Positions 14,067 to 22,248 of a stretch of 23,191 nucleotides of DNA are shown piece after piece; the first letter of the stretch is position 1, and each line of letters starts with the position of its first letter. The stretch comes from JAICLV01 sp036380925 (lineage in GTDB: Bacteria; Actinomycetota; Actinomycetes; Acidothermales; Acidothermaceae), in NCBI GenBank assembly GCA_036380925.1, contig DASVDW010000129.1, positions 1 through 23,191 of the forward strand. Direction: 5' to 3'. Below the pieces are notes generated by a model. It had not been told where the DNA came from. It did not search any database and was given only the letters and a program-made list of their open reading frames with translations. The position numbers and the translations under genes are program-made.

Positions 14067-15603
14067 CGGGATCACCAAGCGCTTCGGCTCGCTGGTCGCC
14101 AACGACCGCATCGACCTCGTCGTCGAGCCGGGCGAAATTCACGCGCTGCTAGGGGAGAACGGCGCTGGCAAGAGCACGTTGATGAACGTGCTGTACGGCC
14201 TGTACGAACCCGACGAGGGCGAGATCCTGCTGGACGACGCGCCGGTGCGCTTCTCCGGCCCCGGTGACGCGATGGCCGCTGGGATCGGCATGGTCCACCA
14301 GCACTTCATGCTGATTCCGGTCTTCACCGTCGCCGAGAACGTCATGCTCGGTCACGAGGAGACCAAGGGTGGCGCGCTCGGCTGGCTCGACCGGCGGGCG
14401 GCCCGGCGCAAGGTCGCCGAGGTGTCGCGCCGCTACGGCCTCGCCGTCCCGCCCGACGCGTTGGTCGCCGACCTGCCGGTCGGCGTGCAGCAGCGGGCGG
14501 AGATCGTCAAAGCGTTGACCCGCGACGCGAAAATCCTGGTGCTCGACGAGCCGACCGCGGTGCTCACGCCGTCCGAAATCGAAGACCTGATGGCGGTCAT
14601 GCGCCGGCTGCGCGACGCGGGCACGTCGATCGTCTTCATCAGCCACAAGCTCAAAGAGGTCAAGGCGATCGCCGACAAGGTGACCGTCATCCGGCGCGGC
14701 AGAGTCGTCGGGCAGCCGAGTCCGTCGGCGAGCGAGGAGGAACTCGCCTCGATGATGGTGGGCCGGCAGATCGAGCTCACCCTGGAGAAGGCGCCGGCCA
14801 AGCCTGGCGACGTGGTGCTCGACGTCCGCGACGTCCGGGTCATCGACGACGCTGGCGTCGTCCAGGTCGACGGCGTCTCATTCGAGGTGCGCGCTGGCGA
14901 GATCTACGCCATCGCCGGCGTGCAAGGCAATGGTCAGACCGAGCTGACCGAGTGCCTGCTGGGGTTGGAAACGCCCGCGGAGGGGTCGGTCCACATCTGC
15001 GGTCGCGACGTCAGCGAGGCGTCGGTGCGTGATCGGTTGCGGCTCGGCGTCGGCTACGTGCCCGAAGACCGGCTGCACGACGGGCTGGTCGGCGGATTCA
15101 GCGTCGCGGAGAACCTCATTCTCGACATGTACGACCGCGCGCCGTTCGCGAAAGGAATCGGCCTCGACCTGCGCGCGGTGGCGACGCACGCGGCAGCCAG
15201 GATCGACGAATTCGACGTCCGGACCCCTAGCGGGTCCGCGCTCGCCAGCACGCTGTCCGGTGGAAACCAGCAAAAGGTGGTGCTGGCAAGGGAAATGTCG
15301 CGGCCGTTGAAGCTGCTCGTCGTCGCGCAGCCGACCCGCGGCCTCGACGTCGGCTCGATGGAGTTCATCCATCGGCGCATCGTCGCCGAGCGCGACCAGG
15401 GCACCGCCGTCGTCTTGGTGTCGACCGAACTCGACGAGGTGCTCGGTCTCGCCGACCGCATCGCGGTCATGTATCGCGGTCGGATCATCGGCGAACTACC
15501 GGCCGGCGCGTCAGCGCAGGAGGTCGGCCTGCTGATGGCGGGCTCGACGTCGCAGTCGCCCACCGCGGCCGCCAGCGGTCGGCAAGGGAGCGCCGATGAG
15601 TGA
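14050..15603 (+). CDS. Nucleoside ABC importer ATPase (two nucleotide-binding domains)
   Basis: A 517-residue cytoplasmic protein with two fused ABC domains, as in sugar/nucleoside importers of the RbsA/NupO type. Domain 1 has Walker A GENGAGKST (35-43), Q-loop VHQHFML (82-88), signature LPVGVQQR (142-149) and Walker B ILVLDEPTA (162-170). Domain 2 has the degenerate Walker A GVQGNGQT (290-297), signature LSGGNQQ (402-408) and a Walker B in which Gln replaces the catalytic Glu (VVAQPTRGLD, 424-433). This pattern is normal for the family and leaves mainly the first site hydrolytic. The GTG start lacks its own Shine-Dalgarno and follows two mini-ORFs. The stop overlaps the first permease start by 8 bp. 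Confidence 0.95.
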   Translation: MKLELRGITKRFGSLVANDRIDLVVEPGEIHALLGENGAGKSTLMNVLYGLYEPDEGEILLDDAPVRFSGPGDAMAAGIGMVHQHFMLIPVFTVAENVMLGHEETKGGALGWLDRRAARRKVAEVSRRYGLAVPPDALVADLPVGVQQRAEIVKALTRDAKILVLDEPTAVLTPSEIEDLMAVMRRLRDAGTSIVFISHKLKEVKAIADKVTVIRRGRVVGQPSPSASEEELASMMVGRQIELTLEKAPAKPGDVVLDVRDVRVIDDAGVVQVDGVSFEVRAGEIYAIAGVQGNGQTELTECLLGLETPAEGSVHICGRDVSEASVRDRLRLGVGYVPEDRLHDGLVGGFSVAENLILDMYDRAPFAKGIGLDLRAVATHAAARIDEFDVRTPSGSALASTLSGGNQQKVVLAREMSRPLKLLVVAQPTRGLDVGSMEFIHRRIVAERDQGTAVVLVSTELDEVLGLADRIAVMYRGRIIGELPAGASAQEVGLLMAGSTSQSPTAAASGRQGSADE

Positions 15604-16852
15604 CACCCCGGTCGCTGAGGTCGCGTCGTCGTCACCGGCCGGCGCGCCACCGTCGCGCGCGCGCCGCACCGCGATCTGGTTGCGCTCGACGCACCCTGTG
15701 GTGCTCACCGTTTTCGCCTTCGTCGCGTCAATCGTCGTCGGCGGCATCCTCATCGTCATCACCGACACGCCAACCCGCAATGCCGCCAAGTATTTCTTCT
15801 CCTCGCCCGGTGACACCTTCTCCAAGGCGTGGCACGCGGTGTCGCAGGCGTACATCACGTTGTTCGAGGGCGCTGTCTTCGACCCGCACACCGCGTTCAA
15901 GGGCAGCTTCTGGTATGCGCTGAACCCGCTGTCGGAGACCCTCCTCAACGCGACGCCGCTGATTTTGGGTGGCCTTGCGGTCGGGCTCGCGTTTCGCGCC
16001 GGACTGTTCAACATCGGCGCTCAGGGCCAGCTGATCTTCGGCGCCATTTTCGCCGGCTACGTGGGATTCGCCTGGCACCTACCGGTCGTCATTCACGTCA
16101 TCGTCGCGCTCATCGCGGGTGTCGTCGGCGGCGGGTTGTGGGGCGGGCTGTCCGGCTGGCTGAAGGCGCGCACCGGGGCGCACGAGGTCATCACGACCAT
16201 CATGTTGAACTACGTCGCCGTGTACCTGCTCGGCTATCTACTCACCGAGAACGGCTTCAAGCGCAGCGGTTCCAACCAGGCGATCTCGCGCGTCGTCGAC
16301 TCAAACGCTCGGTTGCCGAAGCTTTTTCCGGAGCCGCTGCGGGTGCACACCGGGCTCATCGTCGCGCTGCTCGCCGCGGCGACCGTGGCCTGGTTGCTCA
16401 ACCGCAGCAAGCTCGGCTTCCAGTTGCGCGCGGTCGGCACGAATCAGTTCGCGGCGCGCACCGCAGGCATGGACGTCGGGCGCAACTACGTCGTGACGAT
16501 GGTGCTTTCGGGCGCGCTGGCGGGCCTCGCCGGGTGCAGCCAGATCCTCGGCACCGTCAGCTCGATCACCCAAGACATCGACGCTGGCATCGGCTTCACG
16601 GCCATCACGGTCGCGCTGCTGGGTCGCGCCCAGCCGTGGCCGACGGTGCTCGCCGGCCTGTTGTACGGCGCGTTCCAAGCCGGCGGTGTGACGATGCAAA
16701 GCCGCACCGGCACACCGATCGACCTGGTCAACGTGCTGCAGTCGATCATCGTGCTCTTCATCGCCGCGCCCGCGCTGGTGAGCGCCATCTTCCGACTGCG
16801 CGGCGCCGCCGACACCTCGGGTCAACAGCTCGCCAAGGGATGGAACGGCTGA
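15596..16852 (+). CDS. Nucleoside ABC importer permease 1 (NupP-like)
   Basis: A 418-residue polytopic membrane protein of the branched-chain amino-acid/sugar type permease superfamily (BPD_transp_2). After a cytoplasmic N-terminus rich in Ala/Arg, membrane segments start near residue 37 (VVLTVFAFVASIVVGGILIVI). Family landmarks include GGLAVGLAFRAGLFNIGAQGQLIFGAIFAGYVGF, the coupling-loop-like TGAHEVITTIMLNYVAVYLLGYLL, LRAVGTNQFAARTAGM and ITQDIDAGIGFTAITVALLGRAQPWPTVLAGLLYGAF. AGGGAG lies 6 nt before the ATG, inside the ATPase gene. The stop TGA shares its last base with the next start (TGATG). It pairs with permease 2 to form a heterodimeric channel fed by the BMP lipoprotein. Confidence 0.94.
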   Translation: MSDTPVAEVASSSPAGAPPSRARRTAIWLRSTHPVVLTVFAFVASIVVGGILIVITDTPTRNAAKYFFSSPGDTFSKAWHAVSQAYITLFEGAVFDPHTAFKGSFWYALNPLSETLLNATPLILGGLAVGLAFRAGLFNIGAQGQLIFGAIFAGYVGFAWHLPVVIHVIVALIAGVVGGGLWGGLSGWLKARTGAHEVITTIMLNYVAVYLLGYLLTENGFKRSGSNQAISRVVDSNARLPKLFPEPLRVHTGLIVALLAAATVAWLLNRSKLGFQLRAVGTNQFAARTAGMDVGRNYVVTMVLSGALAGLAGCSQILGTVSSITQDIDAGIGFTAITVALLGRAQPWPTVLAGLLYGAFQAGGVTMQSRTGTPIDLVNVLQSIIVLFIAAPALVSAIFRLRGAADTSGQQLAKGWNG

Positions 16853-18159
16853 TGAGCGCGGTGCAGACAGCGGAGCTGGTCGAGACCCACGAGGTCGTCG
16901 AGGTCGCGGCGTCGAAGCGGGTGCGCCTCATCTCGGGCTCGGCGCTCGTGGTGGTCGGCCTGCTGTGCCTGCTCGGTTTTGGCCTTGGCTCCCACGCCGG
17001 CTACGACGCCCGGTTCGAGCTGTCGCCGCCCGGCGCGCGCGTTCACGTTCCCGCGCTCGTGTTGCCGGCGCGCATCACCGCGATTGTGCTCGGCGCGGTC
17101 GTGGTCGCGCTCGGACTGTGGCGGATCGCGCGCGGCGGGTCACGGCGGGCGATGCATTGGATCATCGGCGTCTCGATCGTCGCGGTCGTGCTGTCGTTCT
17201 TATGTTGGTCGTTGACCGGAACCAAAGGCACGTCGCTCGACCTGCTCGGCCTTTTGCAGCAGACGATTTTCCTTGCGGTGCCGCTCATCTTGGGCGCGCT
17301 GGCGGGCGTTTTGTGCGAGCGGTCCGGCGTCATCAACGTGGCGATCGAAGGTCAGATGCTGGCCGGCGCGTTCGCCGGCGCCCTCATCGGCACCGTGGTG
17401 CACAACACAGGCGCCGGCATCGTCGCGGCCTTGATCGCGGGCGCGCTGATCGGCGCCTTGCTTGCGGTCTTCGCGATCCGCTACCTGGTCAACCAGGTGG
17501 TGCTGGGCGTCGTCATCAACGTGCTCGTGCTCGGCCTCACCGGTTACGTCTACGACGCGTTGATGGCGCGGGACCAAAACACCTACAACACCCCGCCGGG
17601 GCTCCACGCGATCAGCGTCCCTGGCTTGTCCGACATCCCGATCCTCGGGCCCCTGCTGTTTCAGCAGAACGCGATCGTCTACGCGATGTACGTCCTCGTC
17701 ATCGTGATCGACGTCGCGCTGTTCCGCAGTCGCTGGGGCCTTCGCACGCGAGCGGTCGGCGAGCACCCGCGAGCCGCCGACACCGTCGGCATCAGGGTGC
17801 GGCGAACTCGCTTCGTCAACGTGGTGGTCGGTGGACTCGTCGCCGGCCTCGGCGGCGCGTCGTTGACGATCGGGTCCGCGCTGCCGTTCGGCAAGAACAT
17901 GACGAACGGCAAAGGCTTCATCGCGTTGGCGGCGGTGATCTTCGGGCGATGGAGCCCTCGAGGCGCGGTCGGCGCGGCGCTGTTGTTTGGGTTTGCCGAC
18001 GCGCTGCAAAACGTGCTGTCGTTCATCGGAACCCCGGTTGCGATTCCCTCGCAGTTCTTGGCGATGCTGCCTTATCTGGCGACGATCCTGGCGGTCGCCG
18101 GCCTGGTCGGACGGGTGCGCGCGCCCGCGGCCGACGGCGAGCCGTACGTGGGCCGATGA
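16852..18159 (+). CDS. Nucleoside ABC importer permease 2 (NupQ-like)
   Basis: A 435-residue polytopic membrane protein. An N-terminal extension contains two or three extra hydrophobic segments (about 27-47, 65-85 and 97-117). The conserved permease core begins near 130: LLQQTIFLAVPLILGALAGVLCERSGVINVAIEGQMLAGAFAGALIG, then LGVVINVLVLGLTGYVYDALM, RTRAVGEHPRAADTVGI and GKGFIALAAVIFGRWSPRGAVGAALLFGFADALQ. The CERSGVINVAIEG and GFIALA..IFG blocks are those of the second permease of BMP-type nucleoside transporters. It starts at an ATG overlapping the permease 1 stop by one base and ends overlapping cdd as ATGA. Both junctions argue for coupled translation and fixed stoichiometry. Confidence 0.94.
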   Translation: MSAVQTAELVETHEVVEVAASKRVRLISGSALVVVGLLCLLGFGLGSHAGYDARFELSPPGARVHVPALVLPARITAIVLGAVVVALGLWRIARGGSRRAMHWIIGVSIVAVVLSFLCWSLTGTKGTSLDLLGLLQQTIFLAVPLILGALAGVLCERSGVINVAIEGQMLAGAFAGALIGTVVHNTGAGIVAALIAGALIGALLAVFAIRYLVNQVVLGVVINVLVLGLTGYVYDALMARDQNTYNTPPGLHAISVPGLSDIPILGPLLFQQNAIVYAMYVLVIVIDVALFRSRWGLRTRAVGEHPRAADTVGIRVRRTRFVNVVVGGLVAGLGGASLTIGSALPFGKNMTNGKGFIALAAVIFGRWSPRGAVGAALLFGFADALQNVLSFIGTPVAIPSQFLAMLPYLATILAVAGLVGRVRAPAADGEPYVGR

Positions 18160-18587
18160 CGTCACCGCCAAACTTGCCGGCGCCCGACTGGCCGGCGCTG
18201 CGAACCGCTGCCGTCGAACTCATGCGGCGCGCGTATGTGCCGTACTCGAAGTTTCCCGTCGGAGCCGCCGCTCTTGTCGACGACGGCCGGATGGTCGCTG
18301 GGTGCAACGTCGAGAACGCGTCGTACGGCCTCACGTTGTGCGCCGAGTGCGCCGTCGTCTCGGATCTGCACAGCTCCGGCGGCGGTCGGCTGCTCGCCCT
18401 TGCCTGTGTCGACGGCAACGGTGATCCGCTCATGCCGTGCGGCCGATGCCGACAACTGTTGTACGAGCACGGCGGCGCCGACATGCTGATCGACCACCCC
18501 TCAGGACCCTTGCCGTTGCGCGCGTTGCTGCCGGACGCGTTCGGGCCGGAGAACCTGTCCGACTCCGAAGACGCCGGGAGGCATTGA
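18156..18587 (+). CDS. cdd: Cytidine deaminase
   Basis: A 143-residue zinc enzyme of the small, homotetrameric cytidine deaminase class, converting cytidine and deoxycytidine to uridine and deoxyuridine. Zinc and catalytic residues are Cys62-Ala-Glu64 (TLCAE) and Cys95-Gly-Arg-Cys98 (PCGRCRQ). The nucleoside-binding segment is FPVGAAAL, then GCNVENASYG (Asn51, Glu53). The ATG overlaps the permease 2 stop (ATGA). The stop is 2 nt before the thymidine phosphorylase start. Its place directly after the importer genes indicates that imported cytidine is a substrate, with deoxyuridine passing to the phosphorylase. Confidence 0.96.
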   Translation: MTSPPNLPAPDWPALRTAAVELMRRAYVPYSKFPVGAAALVDDGRMVAGCNVENASYGLTLCAECAVVSDLHSSGGGRLLALACVDGNGDPLMPCGRCRQLLYEHGGADMLIDHPSGPLPLRALLPDAFGPENLSDSEDAGRH

Positions 18588-18589
18588 TC

Positions 18590-19873
18590 GTGGACGTCGT
18601 TGATGTCATCCGCACCAAGCGCGACACCGGAGTGCTGAGCGACGCGCAGATCGATTGGGTGATCGACGCGTACACGCGCGGGGCGGTCGCTGAGGAGCAG
18701 ATGTCGGCGCTGCTGATGGCGATTTTCTTTCGCGGCATGACCGCCGACGAGTTGGCGAGGTGGACCGCCGCGATGATCGCCACCGGCGAGCGAATGGACT
18801 TCAGCTCGCTTCGTCGGCCGACCACCGACAAGCACTCGACGGGCGGGGTCGGCGACAAGATCACCTTGGCCTTGACCCCGACGGTCGCCGCGTGCGGCGC
18901 GGCGGTGCCCCAACTCAGCGGCCGCGGTCTTGGACACACCGGCGGGACGCTCGACAAGCTGGAGTCGATTCCGGGCTGGCGGGCCTCGCTGTCGAACGCG
19001 GAGATGCTCAGCCAGCTGCGTGAGGTTGGCGCGGTGGTGTGCGCGGCGGGCGAGGGGCTCGCGCCGGCGGATCGCAAACTGTACGCGCTGCGCGACGTGA
19101 CTGCGACGGTGGAGTCGCTGCCGCTGATCGCGAGCTCCATCATGAGCAAGAAGATCGCCGAGGGGACCTCGGCCTTGGTGCTCGACGTCAAGGTCGGCAC
19201 GGGAGCCTTCATGAAGGACGTCGCCCAAGCGCGCGAGCTCGCCCAGACGATGGTCGACCTTGGCGCGGCGCACGGTGTGAGAACGTCGGCCTTGCTCACC
19301 GACATGAACACCCCGCTCGGGCGAACCGCCGGCAACGCGCTCGAGGTGAGCGAGGCGGTTGCGGTCTTGGCCGGGGGTGGGCCGCCCGACGTCAGGGAGC
19401 TCACGGTCACGTTGGCGCGGGAGATGCTGCGTATGTGCGGGCTCGACGCGGGCAAGGATCCGGACGACGCGTTGCGCGACGGCTCGGCCATGGACGTGTG
19501 GACGGCGATGGTCCGCGCGCAGGGCGGCGACCCGACGGCCCCTCTGCCGCGTGCGTCGTATTCGCACGTCGTCACGGCCACGTCGGCGGGCCGGCTCACC
19601 CGGCTTGACGCGCTCGCCGTCGGGATGGCCGCCTGGCGGCTGGGTGCTGGGCGGGCTCGTAAGGAAGACCCGGTGTCGTTCGGAGCCGGGGTCGAACTGC
19701 ACGCCAAGCCCGGAGACGTGGTGCGCGCCGGTCAACCGATTATGACCTTGCACGCGGATGAGGAGGAGCGGTTCGACCGAGCGGTCGAGGCGCTCGCTGG
19801 AGGATATGAGATCTCACCGGCCGAAGCAGAGTTCGTGCCGGCGCGCCTGGTGATCGACACGGTAGGAGCATGA
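18590..19873 (+). CDS. deoA: Thymidine / pyrimidine-nucleoside phosphorylase
   Basis: A 427-residue enzyme that splits thymidine or deoxyuridine with phosphate to base plus 2-deoxyribose 1-phosphate. Family motifs are complete: DKHSTGGVGDK (80-90, phosphate binding), the signature LSGRGLGHTGGTLDKLESIPG (109-129) and SSIMSKKIAEG followed by LDVKVGTGAFMK. The GTG at 18590 has GGGAGG 8 nt upstream; the frame is open further upstream only because it shadows cdd. Deoxyribose-phosphate aldolase and phosphopentomutase are not in the window. I use the symbol deoA, but a pyrimidine-nucleoside phosphorylase (pdp) with broader range cannot be excluded from sequence alone. Confidence 0.95.
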   Translation: MDVVDVIRTKRDTGVLSDAQIDWVIDAYTRGAVAEEQMSALLMAIFFRGMTADELARWTAAMIATGERMDFSSLRRPTTDKHSTGGVGDKITLALTPTVAACGAAVPQLSGRGLGHTGGTLDKLESIPGWRASLSNAEMLSQLREVGAVVCAAGEGLAPADRKLYALRDVTATVESLPLIASSIMSKKIAEGTSALVLDVKVGTGAFMKDVAQARELAQTMVDLGAAHGVRTSALLTDMNTPLGRTAGNALEVSEAVAVLAGGGPPDVRELTVTLAREMLRMCGLDAGKDPDDALRDGSAMDVWTAMVRAQGGDPTAPLPRASYSHVVTATSAGRLTRLDALAVGMAAWRLGAGRARKEDPVSFGAGVELHAKPGDVVRAGQPIMTLHADEEERFDRAVEALAGGYEISPAEAEFVPARLVIDTVGA

Positions 19874-20232
19874 TGCCCAGGTTGGTGGAGTCACCGGCTC
19901 GAATTCCCGTGCCTGGAGGGAAAATCATCGACGAATACGTCGGGCGCGTGGCGACGTCGACGCCCGCGGTCTCGGTGGCGCACATGCGGGCTCCGGCGGG
20001 CTGGAGCGAGCCGGCGCAGGCGCCCGACTTCGACGAATTCACCCTGGTGCTGCGCGGCTCGCTGCGGGTCGAGCATGACGGCGGGTCGATCGATGTGGCC
20101 GCCGGGCAGGCGGTCGTGACCGCAGCTGGCGAGCGGGTGCGCTACTCGGTGGGTCCCGAAGGTGCCGAGTACGTCGCGGTGTGCCTCCCCGCGTTCGCGC
20201 CCGACCTCGCGCACCGCGAGGACGACGAGTGA
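19873..20232 (+). CDS. Small cupin-fold protein lacking the usual HxH metal motif
   Basis: A 119-residue single-domain cupin. The beta-barrel pattern is visible in FDEFTLVLRGSLRVEHDGGSIDVAAGQAVVTAAGERVRYSVGPEGAEYVAVCLPAF. Metal cupins carry a GxxxxxHxH motif before the conserved Glu/Gly; here the stretch is GWSEPAQAPDFDEF, with no His pair. The barrel therefore may bind no metal, or bind it differently. ATG codons at 19870 and 19873 are both possible. I prefer 19873, which is 4 nt from AGGAG, whereas 19870 would leave 1 nt. The gene overlaps deoA upstream or abuts it, and overlaps add downstream (GTGA). Position implies a role in nucleoside or sugar-phosphate handling, such as an isomerase, mutarotase-like or ligand-sensing protein; none is established. 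Confidence 0.85.
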   Translation: MPRLVESPARIPVPGGKIIDEYVGRVATSTPAVSVAHMRAPAGWSEPAQAPDFDEFTLVLRGSLRVEHDGGSIDVAAGQAVVTAAGERVRYSVGPEGAEYVAVCLPAFAPDLAHREDDE

Positions 20233-21311
20233 GCCCAGCCCCCGCCACCGTCGAGCAGATCCGGCAGGCGCCGAAGGCGCTGTTGCACGACCATTTGGAT
20301 GGCGGTGTTCGGCCGGGCACGATTATCGAGCTGGCAAAGGAAATCGGCTATCACGGGTTGCCGACGACCGACGCCGGCAAACTCGCGAATTGGTTCGTCG
20401 CAGCCGCGTCGTCCGGCTCTTTGGAGCGGTACCTCGAGACCTTCGAGCACACGCTCAGCGTCATGCAAACCCGCGACGCGCTGGTGCGGATCGCCGCGGA
20501 GTGCGCCGAGGATCTCGCGGCCGACAACGTCGTCTACGCGGAGGTGCGGTTCGCGCCGGAGTTGCACGTCGAGAACGGCCTCGAGCTCGACGAGATCGTC
20601 GAGGCGGTGCTCGAAGGGTTTCGGCTTGGAAGCGAGGGCCGCGGCATCCGTGTCGCCGCCTTGTTGACCGGCATGCGGCACGCCGCGCGGTCGCTGGAAA
20701 TCGCCGAACTCGCCATCCGCTATCGCGACGCCGGTGTGGTCGGTTTCGACATCGCCGGCGCCGAGGCCGGTTACCCGCCCACCCGGCACCTTGACGCGTT
20801 CCAATACATGCAGCGCGAGAACGGTCACTTCACAATCCACGCGGGTGAGGGTTTTGGGTTGCCCTCGATATGGGAGGCGTTGCAGTGGTGCGGCGCCGAT
20901 CGGCTGGGGCATGGCGTTCGGATCGTCGACGACATCCAGATCATCGACGGAAAGCCGGTGCTCGGGCGGCTCGCGGCTTACGTTCGCGACAGCCGGGTGC
21001 CGTTGGAGATGTGCCCGTCGTCCAATGTGCAGACCGGCGCGGCGGCCTCCATCGCCGAGCACCCGATCGGCCTGCTGCGCGAGCTGCACTTCCGGGTGAC
21101 GGTCAACACCGACAACCGGCTGATGAGCGGCACGTCGATGAATCTGGAGTTCGAGCGGCTGGTCGAGGCTTTCGGCTACGGGCTGCACGACCTACAGTGG
21201 TTCACCATCAACGCGCTGAAGAGTTCCTTCATCCCATTCGACGAACGGTTGACGCTGATCAACGACGTCGTGAAACCGCGCTACGCCGAGTTGCGCGAGA
21301 TCGAGGGGTGA
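20229..21311 (+). CDS. add: Adenosine deaminase
   Basis: A 360-residue zinc metallohydrolase converting adenosine and deoxyadenosine to inosine and deoxyinosine. Zinc ligands and catalytic residues are in place: His20 and His22 in LLHDHLDGG, His204 with Glu207 in IHAGEGFG, His228 in RLGHGVR, and Asp295 in NTDNRLMSGTSM. The substrate-binding HLDGG and AEVRFAPELH blocks are typical of true adenosine deaminases rather than adenine deaminases. GTG at 20229 overlaps the cupin stop (GTGA). The psuG start follows 4 nt after the stop. A purine-nucleoside phosphorylase, needed to go on from inosine, is not in the window. Confidence 0.96.
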   Translation: MSPAPATVEQIRQAPKALLHDHLDGGVRPGTIIELAKEIGYHGLPTTDAGKLANWFVAAASSGSLERYLETFEHTLSVMQTRDALVRIAAECAEDLAADNVVYAEVRFAPELHVENGLELDEIVEAVLEGFRLGSEGRGIRVAALLTGMRHAARSLEIAELAIRYRDAGVVGFDIAGAEAGYPPTRHLDAFQYMQRENGHFTIHAGEGFGLPSIWEALQWCGADRLGHGVRIVDDIQIIDGKPVLGRLAAYVRDSRVPLEMCPSSNVQTGAAASIAEHPIGLLRELHFRVTVNTDNRLMSGTSMNLEFERLVEAFGYGLHDLQWFTINALKSSFIPFDERLTLINDVVKPRYAELREIEG

Positions 21312-21315
21312 CCAC

Positions 21316-22248
21316 GTGCCGAGTCCGGTGAAGGTGTCCGACGCGGTGCGAGCGGCGCTGGCCGAAGGGCGACCGGTCGTCGCGTTGGAGTCCACGATCA
21401 TCGCCCATGGTCTGCCTCGGCCGCAAAATCTGCAGGCGGCGCACGACTTCGAGGCCATCCTCACCGACCAGGGCGTGACGGCCGCGACCATCGCGGTGAT
21501 CGACGGTGTCCCGACCGTCGGCCTTGACGACAAAGAGCTGGAGCGGGTCGCGCTTTCCAACGACGTCGTGAAGGTGAGCAGCCGTGACCTCGCCGTCGCG
21601 GTCGGACGACGGGCGAGCGGCGCCACCACGGTGGCCGCGACCTCAACCTTGGCCGCGCTCGCCGGTGTCCGCGTGTTCGCCACCGGCGGCCTTGGTGGCG
21701 TGCACCGGGCGGCAAGCGAGTCGTTCGACGAGTCGGCCGACCTGGTGACGTTGTCGCGCACCCGGATCACCGTCGTATGCGCGGGAGTGAAGTCGATACT
21801 CGACATCCCGGCGACCCTCGAACGGCTGGAGACCTTGAACGTCCCGGTCGTCGGTTATCGGACGAACCACTTTCCTGCCTTCTATCTCAGCGATTCCGGC
21901 CACGAGCTCGAGTGGCGAGTCGACTCTCCCGACGAGGTGGCCGCCATCATGCAAGCGGGCGACCAACTGGGCGCCCGCGGCGCGCTCGTCGTCGCGAACC
22001 CGGTTCCGACCGACAAGCAGCTCGACCCCGACGTGCACGACGGCTTGCTGATCGAGGCGATGCACGCCGCCGACGAGGCGGGGCTGCGTGGCAAGGCGGT
22101 CAGCCCGTTCCTGCTCGACTTCTTTCAGCGCGAAAGCGGCGGCCGCAGCTTGCAGGTGAACCTCGATCTCGCCGCCAACAACGTGGCGCTTGCCGCCGAG
22201 ATCGCCAAAGCCTGGTCACGGCTGGCGGACCGCACCGCAGCGACGTGA
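21316..22248 (+). CDS. psuG: Pseudouridine-5'-phosphate glycosidase
   Basis: A 310-residue enzyme that breaks the C-C glycosidic bond of pseudouridine 5'-phosphate, giving uracil and ribose 5-phosphate. Family motifs are complete: VALESTIIAHGLPRPQNL (22-39) with Glu25, SGATTVAAT, VFATGGLGGVHR, SFDESADL, CAGVKSILD with Lys159 as the likely Schiff-base lysine (equivalent to Lys166 of the E. coli enzyme), NPVP and GKAVSPFLLDF. The GTG start lies 4 nt after the add stop, and the stop overlaps the kinase start (GTGA). Its presence after a nucleoside importer and ahead of a PfkB kinase makes pseudouridine salvage or breakdown the clear role. Confidence 0.96.
   Translation: MPSPVKVSDAVRAALAEGRPVVALESTIIAHGLPRPQNLQAAHDFEAILTDQGVTAATIAVIDGVPTVGLDDKELERVALSNDVVKVSSRDLAVAVGRRASGATTVAATSTLAALAGVRVFATGGLGGVHRAASESFDESADLVTLSRTRITVVCAGVKSILDIPATLERLETLNVPVVGYRTNHFPAFYLSDSGHELEWRVDSPDEVAAIMQAGDQLGARGALVVANPVPTDKQLDPDVHDGLLIEAMHAADEAGLRGKAVSPFLLDFFQRESGGRSLQVNLDLAANNVALAAEIAKAWSRLADRTAAT

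Noticed and set aside
15290..15360. Missing catalytic Glu in the second ATPase Walker B as a sign of gene decay
   Set aside because: AQPTRGLD and a degenerate second Walker A are usual in this class of double ATPases, so the gene is intact.
15829..16851. Extension of permease 2 upstream to give a 776-residue protein
   Set aside because: The extra residues are an out-of-frame reading of permease 1, rich in Arg. The true start is the ATG at 16852, overlapping the permease 1 stop.
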